Assembly (NCBI GenBank): GCA_008032935.1
Contig: CP032039.1
Location: 124,001-188,000 of the forward strand
DNA: 64,000 nt
Reading direction: 5' to 3'
Source of the DNA: Helicobacter pylori
GTDB taxonomy: Bacteria > Campylobacterota > Campylobacteria > Campylobacterales > Helicobacteraceae
In this document: positions 46,771 to 56,500 of the stretch, in pieces
Layout: the number at the start of each line of letters is the position of its first letter
How positions within the stretch are numbered: the first letter of the stretch is position 1
Notes under the pieces: generated by a model
What the model saw: only the letters and a program-made list of their open reading frames with translations
Told to the model about the DNA's origin: nothing
Databases searched by the model: none
Position numbers and translations under genes: made by a program

Positions 46771-47130
46771 TTAATACTTTACTTCAATCACGCTAGGTAA
46801 AAAGTATAACACTCTCAAAACGCCTTTAACCTCGTCCCCACTAGCGCTTTTGACTTCCGCCACTACTACCTTATTACTCGTAGCCGTGTAGTCTTTAGCA
46901 CTCGTGACGTTCTTATCGGTTTTAACGGGATCTAAAATCAAAAAATAGTTTTTTGCGGTTTCATCTTTGAATCCCACGCTCACACTTCCACTCGTAAGAG
47001 TTCCTACCACTTCCAAACTCACCTTAACCACTTCCGCACCCGTTGGCAGAGCCACCAAATCATAAACGCCGTTCTTAAATTCAAATTCCGCTTTTGCTAG
47101 ATAGCTCACGCTGTGGACTTTTTGTTTCAT
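46771..47130 (-). CDS. Probable capsid cement (decoration) protein
   Basis: This 119-residue protein is beta-rich (GVYDLVALPTGAEVVKVSLE, SGSVSVGFKDETAKNYFLIL), with a short C-terminal strand (VLYFLPSVIEVKY). It follows directly on the capsid gene with a 16-nt gap. In phage KHP30 a small jelly-roll-type cement protein is encoded beside the capsid and stabilises the acid-stable shell. Size, order and composition fit. Not confirmed by alignment. Confidence 0.65.
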   Translation of the reverse strand: MKQKVHSVSYLAKAEFEFKNGVYDLVALPTGAEVVKVSLEVVGTLTSGSVSVGFKDETAKNYFLILDPVKTDKNVTSAKDYTATSNKVVVAEVKSASGDEVKGVLRVLYFLPSVIEVKY

Positions 47131-47146
47131 TTTCTTTTTTCCTTTC

Positions 47147-48277
47147 TTATTCCATGTTAGACACTAAACCGATAACCGCAAAATCCTGGTTATCATAAGG
47201 CGTTGTAACTCCGTCCGTGCTTTGATACCTAGCCTTTGATACGCCTAAAAGACAATCCACGCCCACTAAAGACTTCCTGCCTGCATCCACGGTTTCATCA
47301 ATGTAGAACATCGTTTCTTTAGAACCCGCTAATAACACCGCGCTAGCGCCGATCAGGCAACCGATAGAGATTTCTTTTTCTTTTTTGATTTTATTTTTAA
47401 TTTTCTCATTAAGCTCTCCCGGGCTTACAATGTTATTAACATTCGCTTTATTAATATAACGCTTGAACTCGCTTTCACTTATGGTAGAGTTTGGCATACC
47501 AACATTCAACTTATTCCACACGCCCGCATCAATCACCGGGCAATTGTCAATCACGCCTAAAAGCCCGCTATAAAGCATGCCTTTATCTTCTCCAGCGAAC
47601 GCATAAAGCTTGCGTAATTCTTTAAATTCGTTATCGGCTTTTAATTGGTTAGCTTGGTAGCTGTCTAAAAGGATAATGTAGCTTGTGTTTTGCACAACTA
47701 CATTTCCAACGCTTTGCATGGTCGCTCTAATGGGTTTAATCGGGAACGCTTTGCTATTATCGCTTTTTAAGCCGTTTCTAGCGTGAAAAATCGCTTTTCT
47801 AATGGTCGCTACATTCATTTTTTCGCTGTAAAGGTAATTCGTAAAATCGTTAGTCAAGCCTGCAACGATCCTTTTATCCCTTTCTTCATTCATCCATGTG
47901 GTCAAGCTATCCACGCTTTCCTTAATGAAATCAATGCGTTCTAATTCACTGTAAGCTTTGATTTTAGATCTTAAGGAATTGCCAAAGGCTTCCGGATAGA
48001 TCGTTTGGCTTAGGATTTCTAAATTATCATAATTCGCTTCAAAATCCGTATTCCCGCTCACACCGCTTCCGGTTAACTGCGCTTTAATCCTTGGGCGGAA
48101 TGGTTGTTGACTAGCCACGCTAAAAAGCCTAACGCCACGATCCGCGCCTGTGCCTGTGATGCTAAAAAACGGGCTCTTAATCCAGCTTGCATTTTGAATT
48201 TCTCTACCGACTTCTATCCCTAAATTAGAGTTATTGGAAATGTTGTTGAAATTGATGTTATTGAGTTTTTCTAACAT
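47147..48277 (-). CDS. Major capsid protein (N4-gp56-like)
   Basis: This 376-residue protein has the pattern of the N4-gp56/DUF4043 major capsid family: GREIQNASWIKSPFFSITGT, FEANYDNLEILSQTIYPEAF, and WMNEERDKRIVAGLTNDFTN, with YIILLDSYQANQLKADNEFK and CPVIDAGVWNKLNVGM further on. These build the HK97-type shell. A purine-rich AGGAG(C) precedes the start, and the scaffold gene lies just upstream. Confidence 0.85.
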   Translation of the reverse strand: MLEKLNNINFNNISNNSNLGIEVGREIQNASWIKSPFFSITGTGADRGVRLFSVASQQPFRPRIKAQLTGSGVSGNTDFEANYDNLEILSQTIYPEAFGNSLRSKIKAYSELERIDFIKESVDSLTTWMNEERDKRIVAGLTNDFTNYLYSEKMNVATIRKAIFHARNGLKSDNSKAFPIKPIRATMQSVGNVVVQNTSYIILLDSYQANQLKADNEFKELRKLYAFAGEDKGMLYSGLLGVIDNCPVIDAGVWNKLNVGMPNSTISESEFKRYINKANVNNIVSPGELNEKIKNKIKKEKEISIGCLIGASAVLLAGSKETMFYIDETVDAGRKSLVGVDCLLGVSKARYQSTDGVTTPYDNQDFAVIGLVSNME

Positions 48278-48288
48278 GTGATCGCTCC

Positions 48289-48843
48289 TTAGTATCTTGT
48301 CATGATGTTTTCATTATTGGCGTTTCCTACACCACTCACGCCGTTACCTAAGGCTTCTTTAGGCAATTCTCTCTCTTCTTCTTGTTCGTTTTTAGGCTCT
48401 TCTTTAGCGTTTAAAGCGTTGAAATAGTCTAAGATCGCTTCAAAAAAAGCCACGCCCTCTAACTTGTCAATCTGCTTTTTAATGCGGTTAGGAATCTCTT
48501 CATCGTAAAAATCTAAAAGCTCGTTAAAATCCACTTCAGGGTATTTTTTCAAAAACGCTTCTTTGTCTTTTTCAATTTCTTCAGCGTCCTTATCTCTTTG
48601 GATTTCATCGCTTAAATCCATCGCTCTGCCCACTTTGTCCGTAAGTTTCTCTTTTAAGTAGTTGTTTTGCTCCGTGAAAACAAACCGGTAAAACTCGGGC
48701 TTGTTGCTAAAAAACAAGTCTTCCACTTTCTCGTTTGTCTTATCCACCATGTGCTTAATGAAATCCTGTTCCAAACTCGCTTCCGCTTGCGCGATCTCTC
48801 GTTTTAAGGTTTCAAGCTCGATCTCTTTTTCTTTGATGCCCAT
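48289..48843 (-). CDS. Probable capsid scaffolding protein
   Basis: This 184-residue acidic protein is mostly coiled coil (KEKEIELETLKREIAQAEAS, DEIQRDKDAEEIEKDKEAFL) with an acidic linker (EEPKNEQEEERELPKEALGN). Scaffold proteins with this composition lie just before the capsid gene, as here. AAAGGAT precedes the ATG, and a late-promoter-like motif lies 53 nt upstream, making this the head of the capsid operon. Confidence 0.7.
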   Translation of the reverse strand: MGIKEKEIELETLKREIAQAEASLEQDFIKHMVDKTNEKVEDLFFSNKPEFYRFVFTEQNNYLKEKLTDKVGRAMDLSDEIQRDKDAEEIEKDKEAFLKKYPEVDFNELLDFYDEEIPNRIKKQIDKLEGVAFFEAILDYFNALNAKEEPKNEQEEERELPKEALGNGVSGVGNANNENIMTRY

Positions 48844-48870
48844 GCTTATCCTTTTCTTATTTGATGATCA

Positions 48871-48910
48871 AACTTTAGCAAAACGCTAAAACGATTTTAA
48901 GGGTTATGTT
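48871..48910 (-). promoter_or_regulatory. Phage late promoter-like motif E
   Basis: Minus strand: AACATAACCCTTAAAATCGT, then GCGTTTTGCTAAAGTTTG. The box is 53 nt before the scaffold ATG. Confidence 0.65.
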
Positions 48911-48939
48911 TTGTCAAAAAAAAGATAACCCTATTTTTG

Positions 48940-48954
48940 TTTTTTTTTTTTTTT
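48940..48954. repeat. T15 homopolymer upstream of capsid operon
   Basis: Fifteen T on the plus strand (A15 in the transcribed sense), 30 nt upstream of promoter motif E. Long enough to slip during replication. Confidence 0.9.
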
Positions 48955-48967
48955 GATAATATTCTTT

Positions 48968-49001
48968 CGCTATTAGGATTTTTCTGTCGTTCCTAATAGC
49001 G
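48968..49001. terminator. Perfect 11-bp inverted repeat
   Basis: CGCTATTAGGA (48968-48978) pairs with TCCTAATAGCG (48991-49001) around a 12-nt loop. In the direction of transcription it sits between the tail gene block and the capsid operon, so it may terminate upstream transcripts or be a protein-binding palindrome. It has no T-run directly after it. Confidence 0.6.
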
Positions 49002-49080
49002 GTTTCTTTCATGGTTTAAGTGTGTTAGCATTTTAAACTTATCTAAAAATACTCTTGAATGGCTTGGTTTAAGAGGTCTC

Positions 49081-49668
49081 CTAAACCCTTACAACCTTGC
49101 TAAAATGGATATTTTTAGAATACATCAGGCTTAAATAGTTCGTTAGGTTGTCTTTAGCAAGCTTCAATAATTGCCTGTAGTTCGCTAAAACGCTAAAATT
49201 GGTTTCATTGTTAGGGATTTCTAAAAGGCTGCATAAAACGCTATACACTAACACGTCAAGGCAGATTTTAGGCAATTTCACGCTATCTAAAACGTTATTA
49301 ACCTCTTCGTAAGTATAATAGATCACTTCAAGCTCTCCGCTTCTAAAAGGCGTTACACTCAGCTTATCGCTCAAAACCCATAATTCTATTTCTCCGGTGT
49401 CTTTTTCTATGCTGTTACGGCTTTCTATTTCTTTTTTATCTAACTTAACGCTTTCTATACCTAAAAGGTTGTTAATCGTTAAAAAGCGTTCTTCTTCAGT
49501 GATTAAGGCTCTTGTGATCGTTTTGTTAAGCTTGAATTCTAAACAAATTTTTAAAAGCGCTTGATTAATGTTTTCCACTAGCACGCTGTCTAATATTTCG
49601 TAATTTCCTACTTCGTTGTCGTTTAAGCGTTCTCTAACTTTGGCTATCACTTCGCTAACTTCTATCAT
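49081..49668 (-). CDS. Probable head-tail connector/adaptor
   Basis: This 195-residue protein (MIEVSEVIAKVRERLNDNEV, then VENINQALLKICLEFKLNKT) has a four-helix start and a beta insertion (GELEVIYYTYEEVNNVLDSV), ending with helices. This helix-strand-helix pattern resembles adaptor proteins under portals. It is coupled by ATGA to the preceding gene. Assignment is tentative. Confidence 0.5.
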   Translation of the reverse strand: MIEVSEVIAKVRERLNDNEVGNYEILDSVLVENINQALLKICLEFKLNKTITRALITEEERFLTINNLLGIESVKLDKKEIESRNSIEKDTGEIELWVLSDKLSVTPFRSGELEVIYYTYEEVNNVLDSVKLPKICLDVLVYSVLCSLLEIPNNETNFSVLANYRQLLKLAKDNLTNYLSLMYSKNIHFSKVVRV

Positions 49669-50069
49669 TTCAAAATCCTTTCTATCAATTGTTTTTCTTT
49701 TTCTAAAAAAAACTTAGGCTCAAGGTAATAAGCACCTTTAATAATATTCTTTTCATAGACTTCTAAAAAATCCGTTAATAAAGCCTTTTGTTTCTTGTTT
49801 TCTGGCTCTTTTAACTCTAATAGGTAGTTTTCTATGCTTTCAATTAAAAGTGCGTTAAAATTCAAATTTTTAGGGTAATCTCTATAATCCAAATCCCCCA
49901 CGCCTTCACACACTCCAAAAAAAGCGTTATTGAATTTAAAAAAGTTTTTTTCTGTGAAGGGTAGTTTTATTTTTTGATTGGCTTGTATTTCTTGCGAATG
50001 GATTAAAACGCCTCTATAATCAAACGCTTCTAAAACACCGCTCATGTCAAAAACTACCGATCGCATCAT
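49665..50069 (-). CDS. Phage protein of unknown function
   Basis: This 134-residue protein starts MMRSVVFDMSGVLEAFDYRG, has a beta-rich first part and a helical charged end (DFLEVYEKNIIKGAYYLEPK). Overlaps of 4 nt with both neighbours show a tightly coupled operon. It lies among tail or connector genes. No family recognised. Confidence 0.55.
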   Translation of the reverse strand: MMRSVVFDMSGVLEAFDYRGVLIHSQEIQANQKIKLPFTEKNFFKFNNAFFGVCEGVGDLDYRDYPKNLNFNALLIESIENYLLELKEPENKKQKALLTDFLEVYEKNIIKGAYYLEPKFFLEKEKQLIERILK

Positions 50070-50461
50070 TTCAAGCCTTTCACTTTAGAAAATATTCTCA
50101 CAGCGCAATAAATCAAAACCGCTTTAAACACAGAAAACGCTTTCACTTCAAGCATGCTTTCTAAAAACAGATCGTCGCATTCTTTGCGTGTGTTAATAAA
50201 AAAATCTTTCTGTCTAGGCACTACACCATTCAAAACATCGCACATGTAGTCATGCAAAATCGCGCATTTCAAACCGCTCCCATATCTGGGAATAATAAAA
50301 CTAAATCCCATGTTCGTAAAGCCATCGCTAGAAAAACCGCTCGGAATTATTAACTTTTTAGAATGATCGTTTTTAAGGTAGTATTCAAACCCTTCAACAA
50401 GCCTCAAACTCTTCCCATCATTGCTAAACTCAGCCACGATCGGCTCGCTAAACTTTCTCAT
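50066..50461 (-). CDS. DUF1353-like phage protein
   Basis: This 131-residue protein has the DUF1353 pattern: SKKLIIPSGFSSDGFT with AILHDYMCDV and the ECDDLFLESML helix. DUF1353 proteins are common in tailed phages near tail genes, with a His/Asp motif (LHDYM) suggesting a metal site. The function in virions is not established. Overlaps both neighbours by 4 nt. Confidence 0.65.
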   Translation of the reverse strand: MRKFSEPIVAEFSNDGKSLRLVEGFEYYLKNDHSKKLIIPSGFSSDGFTNMGFSFIIPRYGSGLKCAILHDYMCDVLNGVVPRQKDFFINTRKECDDLFLESMLEVKAFSVFKAVLIYCAVRIFSKVKGLK

Positions 50462-51012
50462 GTCAAGTATTCTTTAATTTCAAATTTTTCTAACGCTTCT
50501 AAACTATTGATAGCGTTCAGGCGTTCTTTTTCTCTGCCATAAAAGACAATAAGATCATGCTTAAATTTTAAGGCCTGTTTAGATAATTGTAATAATTGCG
50601 CTTTAGTGTGATTTTTGTAAGTCTTATTACTTACAACGCCATCATTACTAACTTCAGCGCACCTAAAAACCGAATCAATGCCAGCGATAACTAAAGCTTG
50701 TAAATTCGTTTGATCTTCTATCGTTAAATCGTAAGCATGATTGCTCCCTAAAATGCTACTTTGAAAGCCTTTGATGACTTTTTCTTTACAAATAGCGTTA
50801 ATTTGGCTTTCTATTTCTTGCTTTTTCTTTTTGAGCATGATCTCTTTGATTTTTTCTAAAACCTGCTCTTTAGTCGGCGTTTCTTGGTTCTCGCTTGTGA
50901 TAATGTTAATATGTATGGCGTTACCTACCACTTCAAAACTCCCATTAAATCCCATTGCATCAAACACGCTTCCTAAATAATTCTTATAAGCGCATGCGTT
51001 TTCTAAAATCAT
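50458..51012 (-). CDS. Phage protein of unknown function
   Basis: This 184-residue protein starts MILENACAYKNYLGSVFDAM, has a charged helix (QVLEKIKEIMLKKKKQEIES) and a C-terminal helical domain (NHTKAQLLQLSKQALKFKHD). The last two-thirds resembles the DUF4376-type segment often attached to tail fibres (QTNLQALVIAG...YKNHTKAQLLQL). It follows the fibre-like gene by 3 nt, so a fibre-assembly role is plausible. Confidence 0.55.
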   Translation of the reverse strand: MILENACAYKNYLGSVFDAMGFNGSFEVVGNAIHINIITSENQETPTKEQVLEKIKEIMLKKKKQEIESQINAICKEKVIKGFQSSILGSNHAYDLTIEDQTNLQALVIAGIDSVFRCAEVSNDGVVSNKTYKNHTKAQLLQLSKQALKFKHDLIVFYGREKERLNAINSLEALEKFEIKEYLT

Positions 51013-51015
51013 TTT

Positions 51016-52167
51016 TTAACTCCTTGTGTTGGTTGTTTCTGTTGTTGTTATGTCGTTCAAATTTTGCGTGATCGTTGTTGCATTAGAAAAACCAGATCCA
51101 TTACTTGCATTGCTTATGATCGTATCGTTAGGTAGTTCTTTAATGCTTGTTATGATCACTTCATTAAAATAATTGATATTCCCGTAAAAATAGCCATGAT
51201 ACAAACTTAAAACACCGCTCACATTCTCTATTAAAAGCTTTGTATAGTAAATTTGCGATACATACTTATGTGTGATCTTTTGGATGCTTTCTTTCAAAAA
51301 GCCTTCTTGCACTTTCAGCCCAAAATACGGATCTTTTTCTACAATTTTCGCGCTCACAAATTGGAAAAATACTTCTATTTCGTATTTTTTGCTTTTATCT
51401 AGATTGTAATCGCTCAAATCCTTGACTTTCTGTTCCCATCCGCCTTTAATATAGAACGTATTATGAATATAATACGCGCCCACAAACAAGCCGCTAAACT
51501 TCGGCTTTAGAGTTTCTAAAAGTTCGTTAAATGCGGTTTTTTTCGCTTCCGTGATCTCTGTTGTGGCTTGGTTTTTTTCTTGCGTGATGTTATTTAAAAC
51601 TTCTTGCTTATTCTTGTTTATTTCGTTGTTAGCGTTCGTTTTTGCTTGCGTTAGCGCTTCAAGGCTTTCGGTTTTGTTGGTGTTTATTTGCGTTGTAGCG
51701 CTTTCTTTAGCATTGTTTAAAAAGATTTGATAGCTCGTTAAAAGCCTTGAAGCGATTTCCATCAATTGATTTTCTAGCTTTTTAACTTCGCTTTCAATGT
51801 TTTGGGTGTTAGCGTTTAAGATGTTCGTTACTTCTTGCTCATTAGCTCGCATGCTCGCATTGAAATCAGTTAAATAGCTTTCATATTCTCGTATTTTAGT
51901 TTGTAATCCATTGCTTGAATTTTCTAACCATTTAAGGACCCCCCTCAATCTTTCATCAATTTCATTGGCTTTTTGAAAAAAATCAATGCCCGTTATAACC
52001 TCTAAAATCCTTTTCACTCCCTTAAGGCTTAAATTCACCTGCTCTTCCCATGATGTAGCGTTATTCAAGGTGCTTTCAATCTCTCTTAATAACTCGCTTG
52101 TGATTTCTTTAAACGCTGGTTTTTCTTTAGTGGTGATTTCTGGGATTGGTGGATTAGGATAATTCAT
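51016..52167 (-). CDS. Candidate phage tail fibre (fibre 2)
   Basis: This 383-residue protein has an N-terminal anchor, a long coiled coil (NEINKNKQEVLNNITQEKNQ) and a beta-rich C-terminal head from about residue 220 (GLFVGAYYIHNTFYIKGGWE), ending in Asn/Thr repeats (ATTITQNLNDITTTETTNTR). It matches the layout of the protein at 40855-41838, so the two are probably paralogous or alternative fibres. The head would contact the receptor. Confidence 0.65.
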   Translation of the reverse strand: MNYPNPPIPEITTKEKPAFKEITSELLREIESTLNNATSWEEQVNLSLKGVKRILEVITGIDFFQKANEIDERLRGVLKWLENSSNGLQTKIREYESYLTDFNASMRANEQEVTNILNANTQNIESEVKKLENQLMEIASRLLTSYQIFLNNAKESATTQINTNKTESLEALTQAKTNANNEINKNKQEVLNNITQEKNQATTEITEAKKTAFNELLETLKPKFSGLFVGAYYIHNTFYIKGGWEQKVKDLSDYNLDKSKKYEIEVFFQFVSAKIVEKDPYFGLKVQEGFLKESIQKITHKYVSQIYYTKLLIENVSGVLSLYHGYFYGNINYFNEVIITSIKELPNDTIISNASNGSGFSNATTITQNLNDITTTETTNTRS

Positions 52168-52178
52168 TTTTTAGCTCC

Positions 52179-53501
52179 TTATAAAAACTTCTCATGAGCG
52201 TTAAACTTTTTTTCTAACTCTGGCAATAGATCCAGTAATTCCCTGCTCTCCTTACTGCTTCTACCGCTTTCAATGCCATATTTAATGAAATCAAATACAT
52301 TTATCTGGCTAATAGGCTTACTCGTTCCTGTAAAAACATTGGATGCGTTTTCTATCATTCGTTCTTTAGCTTTTACTAAAAACTCATAAAACTGCGCACT
52401 AGGGTTTTCAAGGCGTAAAAAGCGCGCAAAAGAACTACCTAATAATTGGCTTATTACGCTGTTGTAAGCGTCCTTATTTTCTTTAATGAAAGCATTCATG
52501 CCGTTTTCATCTGTTGTATTAACTAGGTAGTCAATACTATGCGCTAACTTAGAAAAATTATCAGTTCTGTTACCGCTTTCAAGCATTTTAGCGGTAGCGT
52601 CTAGCGCATCGGTTAGATAAGGTGAAATCGTGAAATTTTTAATCATGGTGTCGTTATTGAGATTGTGAAAATTCGTGCTGTTATTGGCAAACATTTCCTT
52701 AAACGCTTTAAATTGCTCTCTGTCTAGGTTTTTGTAAGCGTTATCAAACACTTCTAAAAAGCTGTTATTAGGGGTGTTTGTGGCGTAATGACTCAAAAGG
52801 CAAAGGTTAGCGTTTTCCACTTGATTGGTGCTTGGGTTTTTAGCGTCTCTTTCTAACACTCTTGCAACCTGATTGGCTAAATTCTCCACGCTGTCGCTTT
52901 CAAATTCACGCGGTAAATGTTTCAATCTATCGTTATAACTGCTCATCGCACTCAAAAGCATATCGCTAAAGCTGTTTGCTCGGTTTTCGTTAGATTTGCT
53001 CGCTAATTTAAAAATCTCTTTGTCGTTTAATTCCTGCTCTGGCATTCGCACTAAAAGCTCATTAGGTTTTAATCTAATGTTGAAGTTCTCTTTAAGCGCT
53101 TGTTCGTATTTTTTTCGGCTCTCTGCGTTAAAGTTTAGCATGCCTTGTATCCTGTGGTTGCCTGCGATAACTTGCCCGTCTGGTAAGATAATGGGCAAAT
53201 CATCAAAACCCCCGCGCCCTACAATCAATTTAGGATCAAAGTGAGCGGCTATCTCTTCTACTTTCTTGCTATCCACTGCGGTGCGTGTTTGCGTGCCGGT
53301 GTTTTTGAAATTGGGCTTTAAATCGCTCTTATTGACGATTACAAACTTTAAGGGATGTATTTCGTCATCGTTTAAGCTAACGCTCGTTTTAGGGGCGTTT
53401 TCTGGCTCTTTATACGGTATGTTTTCACTTTTGGCGATTTCTCTGTCTAATTCGCTTTTACCTAGCGTGGCATTTTTTTGCGCTCTGATTTTATCTCTCA
53501 A
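52179..53501 (-). CDS. DdrB/ParB-like phage protein (possible C-terminal part of a polyprotein)
   Basis: The 440-residue frame starts at a TTG without a clear ribosome site. Residues 70-150 match the DdrB-like ParB fold: LKFVIVNKSDLKPNF, then LPIILPDGQVIAGNHRIQGM. Such domains occur in large polyvalent phage proteins injected with DNA. The open frame extends upstream without a start to 53597-53603, where changing A7 to A8 would join it to the 1109-codon gene (SPLSILKKSQLEKEKKLESE). I think one protein of about 1,580 residues is likely. Confidence 0.6.
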   Translation of the reverse strand: MRDKIRAQKNATLGKSELDREIAKSENIPYKEPENAPKTSVSLNDDEIHPLKFVIVNKSDLKPNFKNTGTQTRTAVDSKKVEEIAAHFDPKLIVGRGGFDDLPIILPDGQVIAGNHRIQGMLNFNAESRKKYEQALKENFNIRLKPNELLVRMPEQELNDKEIFKLASKSNENRANSFSDMLLSAMSSYNDRLKHLPREFESDSVENLANQVARVLERDAKNPSTNQVENANLCLLSHYATNTPNNSFLEVFDNAYKNLDREQFKAFKEMFANNSTNFHNLNNDTMIKNFTISPYLTDALDATAKMLESGNRTDNFSKLAHSIDYLVNTTDENGMNAFIKENKDAYNSVISQLLGSSFARFLRLENPSAQFYEFLVKAKERMIENASNVFTGTSKPISQINVFDFIKYGIESGRSSKESRELLDLLPELEKKFNAHEKFL

Positions 53502-53587
53502 TTCGGCTTTTTCTTTATCTTTAATCTTTTGGGCGCGTTCTTTTTCTGCTTTAGCTAATCTTTCGCTTTCTAGTTTCTTTTCTTTCT

Positions 53588-56500
53588 CTAGTTGGCTTTT
53601 TTTAATATAGATAAGGGCGATTCTTGACTTGTTAGGCCTTCTTTAGTAGAATTGTTTTCATTAAGGTTTAAGACACTATAGTTGCTATTGTCTTTGTAAT
53701 CGTTAGAAAGTGGCGGTTTGGTTTCTAACTCCCTTAATACTTTTTCATCTCTCTCATAGCTAGTAACCACAAAATGATTATTTAGGTTGTTATTATCCCA
53801 TGTGTTTTTTAGCCCCACTCTTATGTTATTTAATTCCACGCTAACGCGCCCTAAATCGTCTTTAAACAATGCCCCGTTCTCAATGACTTCAGGGATAGAT
53901 TTTAATAGCTCATCTGTTCTTTCTTTGATTTGCTCTGCATTTAATCCTAATCTTGTGTATTGTTTTTCTCTCTTTTCTAAGATGTGCGCTAATCCGTAGC
54001 CATCTTTGCCATCCTTGCCCCACACAAAATCAATCCCTCCTAAATCGTCCCTAAACGCTGTGCCTGCAACTTGTCCGTTTTTCTCTTGTAATAGTTTCTC
54101 TAACGCTTCTTTTGGCTTTAAAACAAATTCTGCGTAATTCTTACCGAATTGTTTTAAGGGCGTTATCGCGTCTTGTAGCGCTTTCTCTTGCTTAGTGATG
54201 TTTTCTTTAGCGCTTTTTACGCCTTGCGTGATCTCTTCAATCTTTCGCATCGTAGCGTTAGAAAACTTGGAATTTTTAGCGCTGAGTTCTAAATTCTTCG
54301 TGAAAGCGCTTATCGTGTGGCTTCTTTCTAGCGCTCTTTGAATGTGGTATTTTAACGCTGCGCCTCCGCTTAGTTCATCCAACTTCTTAAAAATGTAAGT
54401 TGTCGGTATGTTTCTCACAATATTACTTACTAATCTTTGCGTGAGCTTCTGGTTAAAAGCGCCTTCTAGGCTTGTTGCAAGAGGACTTTTAATGTCTTTT
54501 GTAGTCGTGTAGTTGATTTTGCCCGCTATCGTGGCGTCGTTTCTAAAGAGCTTGTCAAAACCTTTGGCTATATTTATATACTGCTTAGCTTTTGGTGTGC
54601 TAAAAACTTCGTTTTTAAACTCGCTTAATCGGTTAAAAAAAAGCGTGCTGTCAAATACTTTAAGGTTTTCGCCTTGCTTAATTGACTTCTCCATCAAAGC
54701 ATTCAGCATGCTCAATTCTAGTTTTTCCTTATCTTGCTCACTCAATCCTTTCGTTAAAAGCGCATAGTTGCTTAAATCTTTCTCGCCTTGAGCTTGTATC
54801 ACTTTCATAAGGTTTTCAATCGCTTTTTCTTTGGTGATCTCTCTGTCTCTTATCTTGGCGCTATCCACTAGCTCTAATGTTTGTTTCATGTTTTTATAGT
54901 CGCTGATAGCGGTCTTATTCAAATCGCTTAGTTTTTCATAAGCTTGCGTGTTTTGTTTTAAGATGTTTTCAATGCCTTTGTCAATGTCTTCTCTCAAAAA
55001 CTGCGCGCTTATTTTTTTGATATAGCCTAAAGTGCTCGGGTCTTTAACATTTCTTTCATAAGCGTTAATCATTTGCCTAGCGTTTCTTAACTGACTGTAA
55101 GTAACACCTTCTGGACTGTAAATATTTTTTTCAATTTGGTTTAAAAAGCTGCTAGCTGTTGGATCGAATTTCCCTTGCTCTCTTAACCCTTTCACAAAGG
55201 TTTCAAATGCCGTTGTGTATTGAATGCTTTCTCTTAGATTGGTTTTATAGCTGTCATCATAAAGTTTTCCTATAATGCCATCAAGCGCTTTTTCATAGCT
55301 TTCCTTAGTGCCTTGTTCTAAATTATCAAAAATGCTCTTAACTTCGTAATCTTTCAAATCAAGCTGCCTCAAAGAATTTTTTAAATTTTCGGTCGTCTTG
55401 TTTAAAATCTTTTTTAGATTAGCGTTAGCGATGGGACTTGAGTTAGCCGCTTCGCTTAAAAAAGCTATCGCGTTGCCTGTCTCATCGCTTCTTATCGCTT
55501 GGATAAAAGCTTCTTGCTTTTTAGCTTGACTTTGCAATAAAAAAGCGTCTCTTAAAGCATCATACCCCTTCAAAATATTACTATCTTCGCCTACTTTTTT
55601 AACTAGTTCTTCTCGGTATTTGCTTTCGTCTGCTTTAGTGAGTCTCAATTCGCCTCCAAACCGCTTCGCTAATTCTCTAACTGTTTGACGCTCGTTTTCG
55701 CTTATGGTTTCATTCAATATCCTTTCAGCTCCTTTAGCGTTGCCTGTTACTATGTGCTTGCCTAAGGCGTATAAACCGCTAGTAGAAACATTAGCGCCTA
55801 TGTTAAAAATGTTTCTTGGGTTGATCGCTTTTTTAATAAACTTCCCTGCTCCTAAAACCAAAGTGTCCGTTACTAAACTTAAAGCCCCCTCACTTAACGC
55901 ATGCCTTATGATTTCGTCGGCTTTTTGATCTCTGTTCAAAAAAGCATTACCTGCAATCGCATCGGTTGCTCCACCTGCTATACTCCCTAACGCTCCTCCT
56001 ACAATAGCGCCGCCTAATAAACCTAAAGCGCCTAAATTCTTCCCTGCTTTAGCACCGCTAGCCACTCCTATTAAAGATCCGGATAATGAAAACTTATTAG
56101 CGCTTAAAAAGTTTAAAAAATTATCAAAAAAGCGGTCGTTTATCTTATAAAATTTATCTCCCTTCCTCACAAATGGTTCATGCTTTTCATTGTAAACTAC
56201 ATCATCAAAACCGTTATTTCTAGCAATGTTTTTAAACTCGTTTTGATACTTTTCTCTTAACTGCAAGTCTTCACTAGAAAAAAGGCTAAAAGCGTCCTTG
56301 TCTTTTCTCAAGTTATTAAACAAATTCCATGATTTTTGCAAGTCTTTGGTTATGTCTTTGGCTTTTTCTTTTTCCTTGTATTCTTTAAGCTTCTCCACTT
56401 CGCTTTTACCTGTGATAGCATCAAGCGCATAATTAAAAAAACCGCTATCATTGTCTATTAATTCCTTATCGCTCTCGGTAAGTTCTTTACTCGTTTTCTT

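Larger units (their letters stand above)
48844..49080. other. Gap upstream of the capsid operon
   Basis: These 237 nt contain promoter motif E, GGGTTAT/ATAACCC (48901-48907 and 48925-48931), a T15 run (48940-48954) and a perfect 11-bp inverted repeat (48968-49001). No gene is seen. It is the longest gap inside the operon and probably a control region. Confidence 0.65.
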
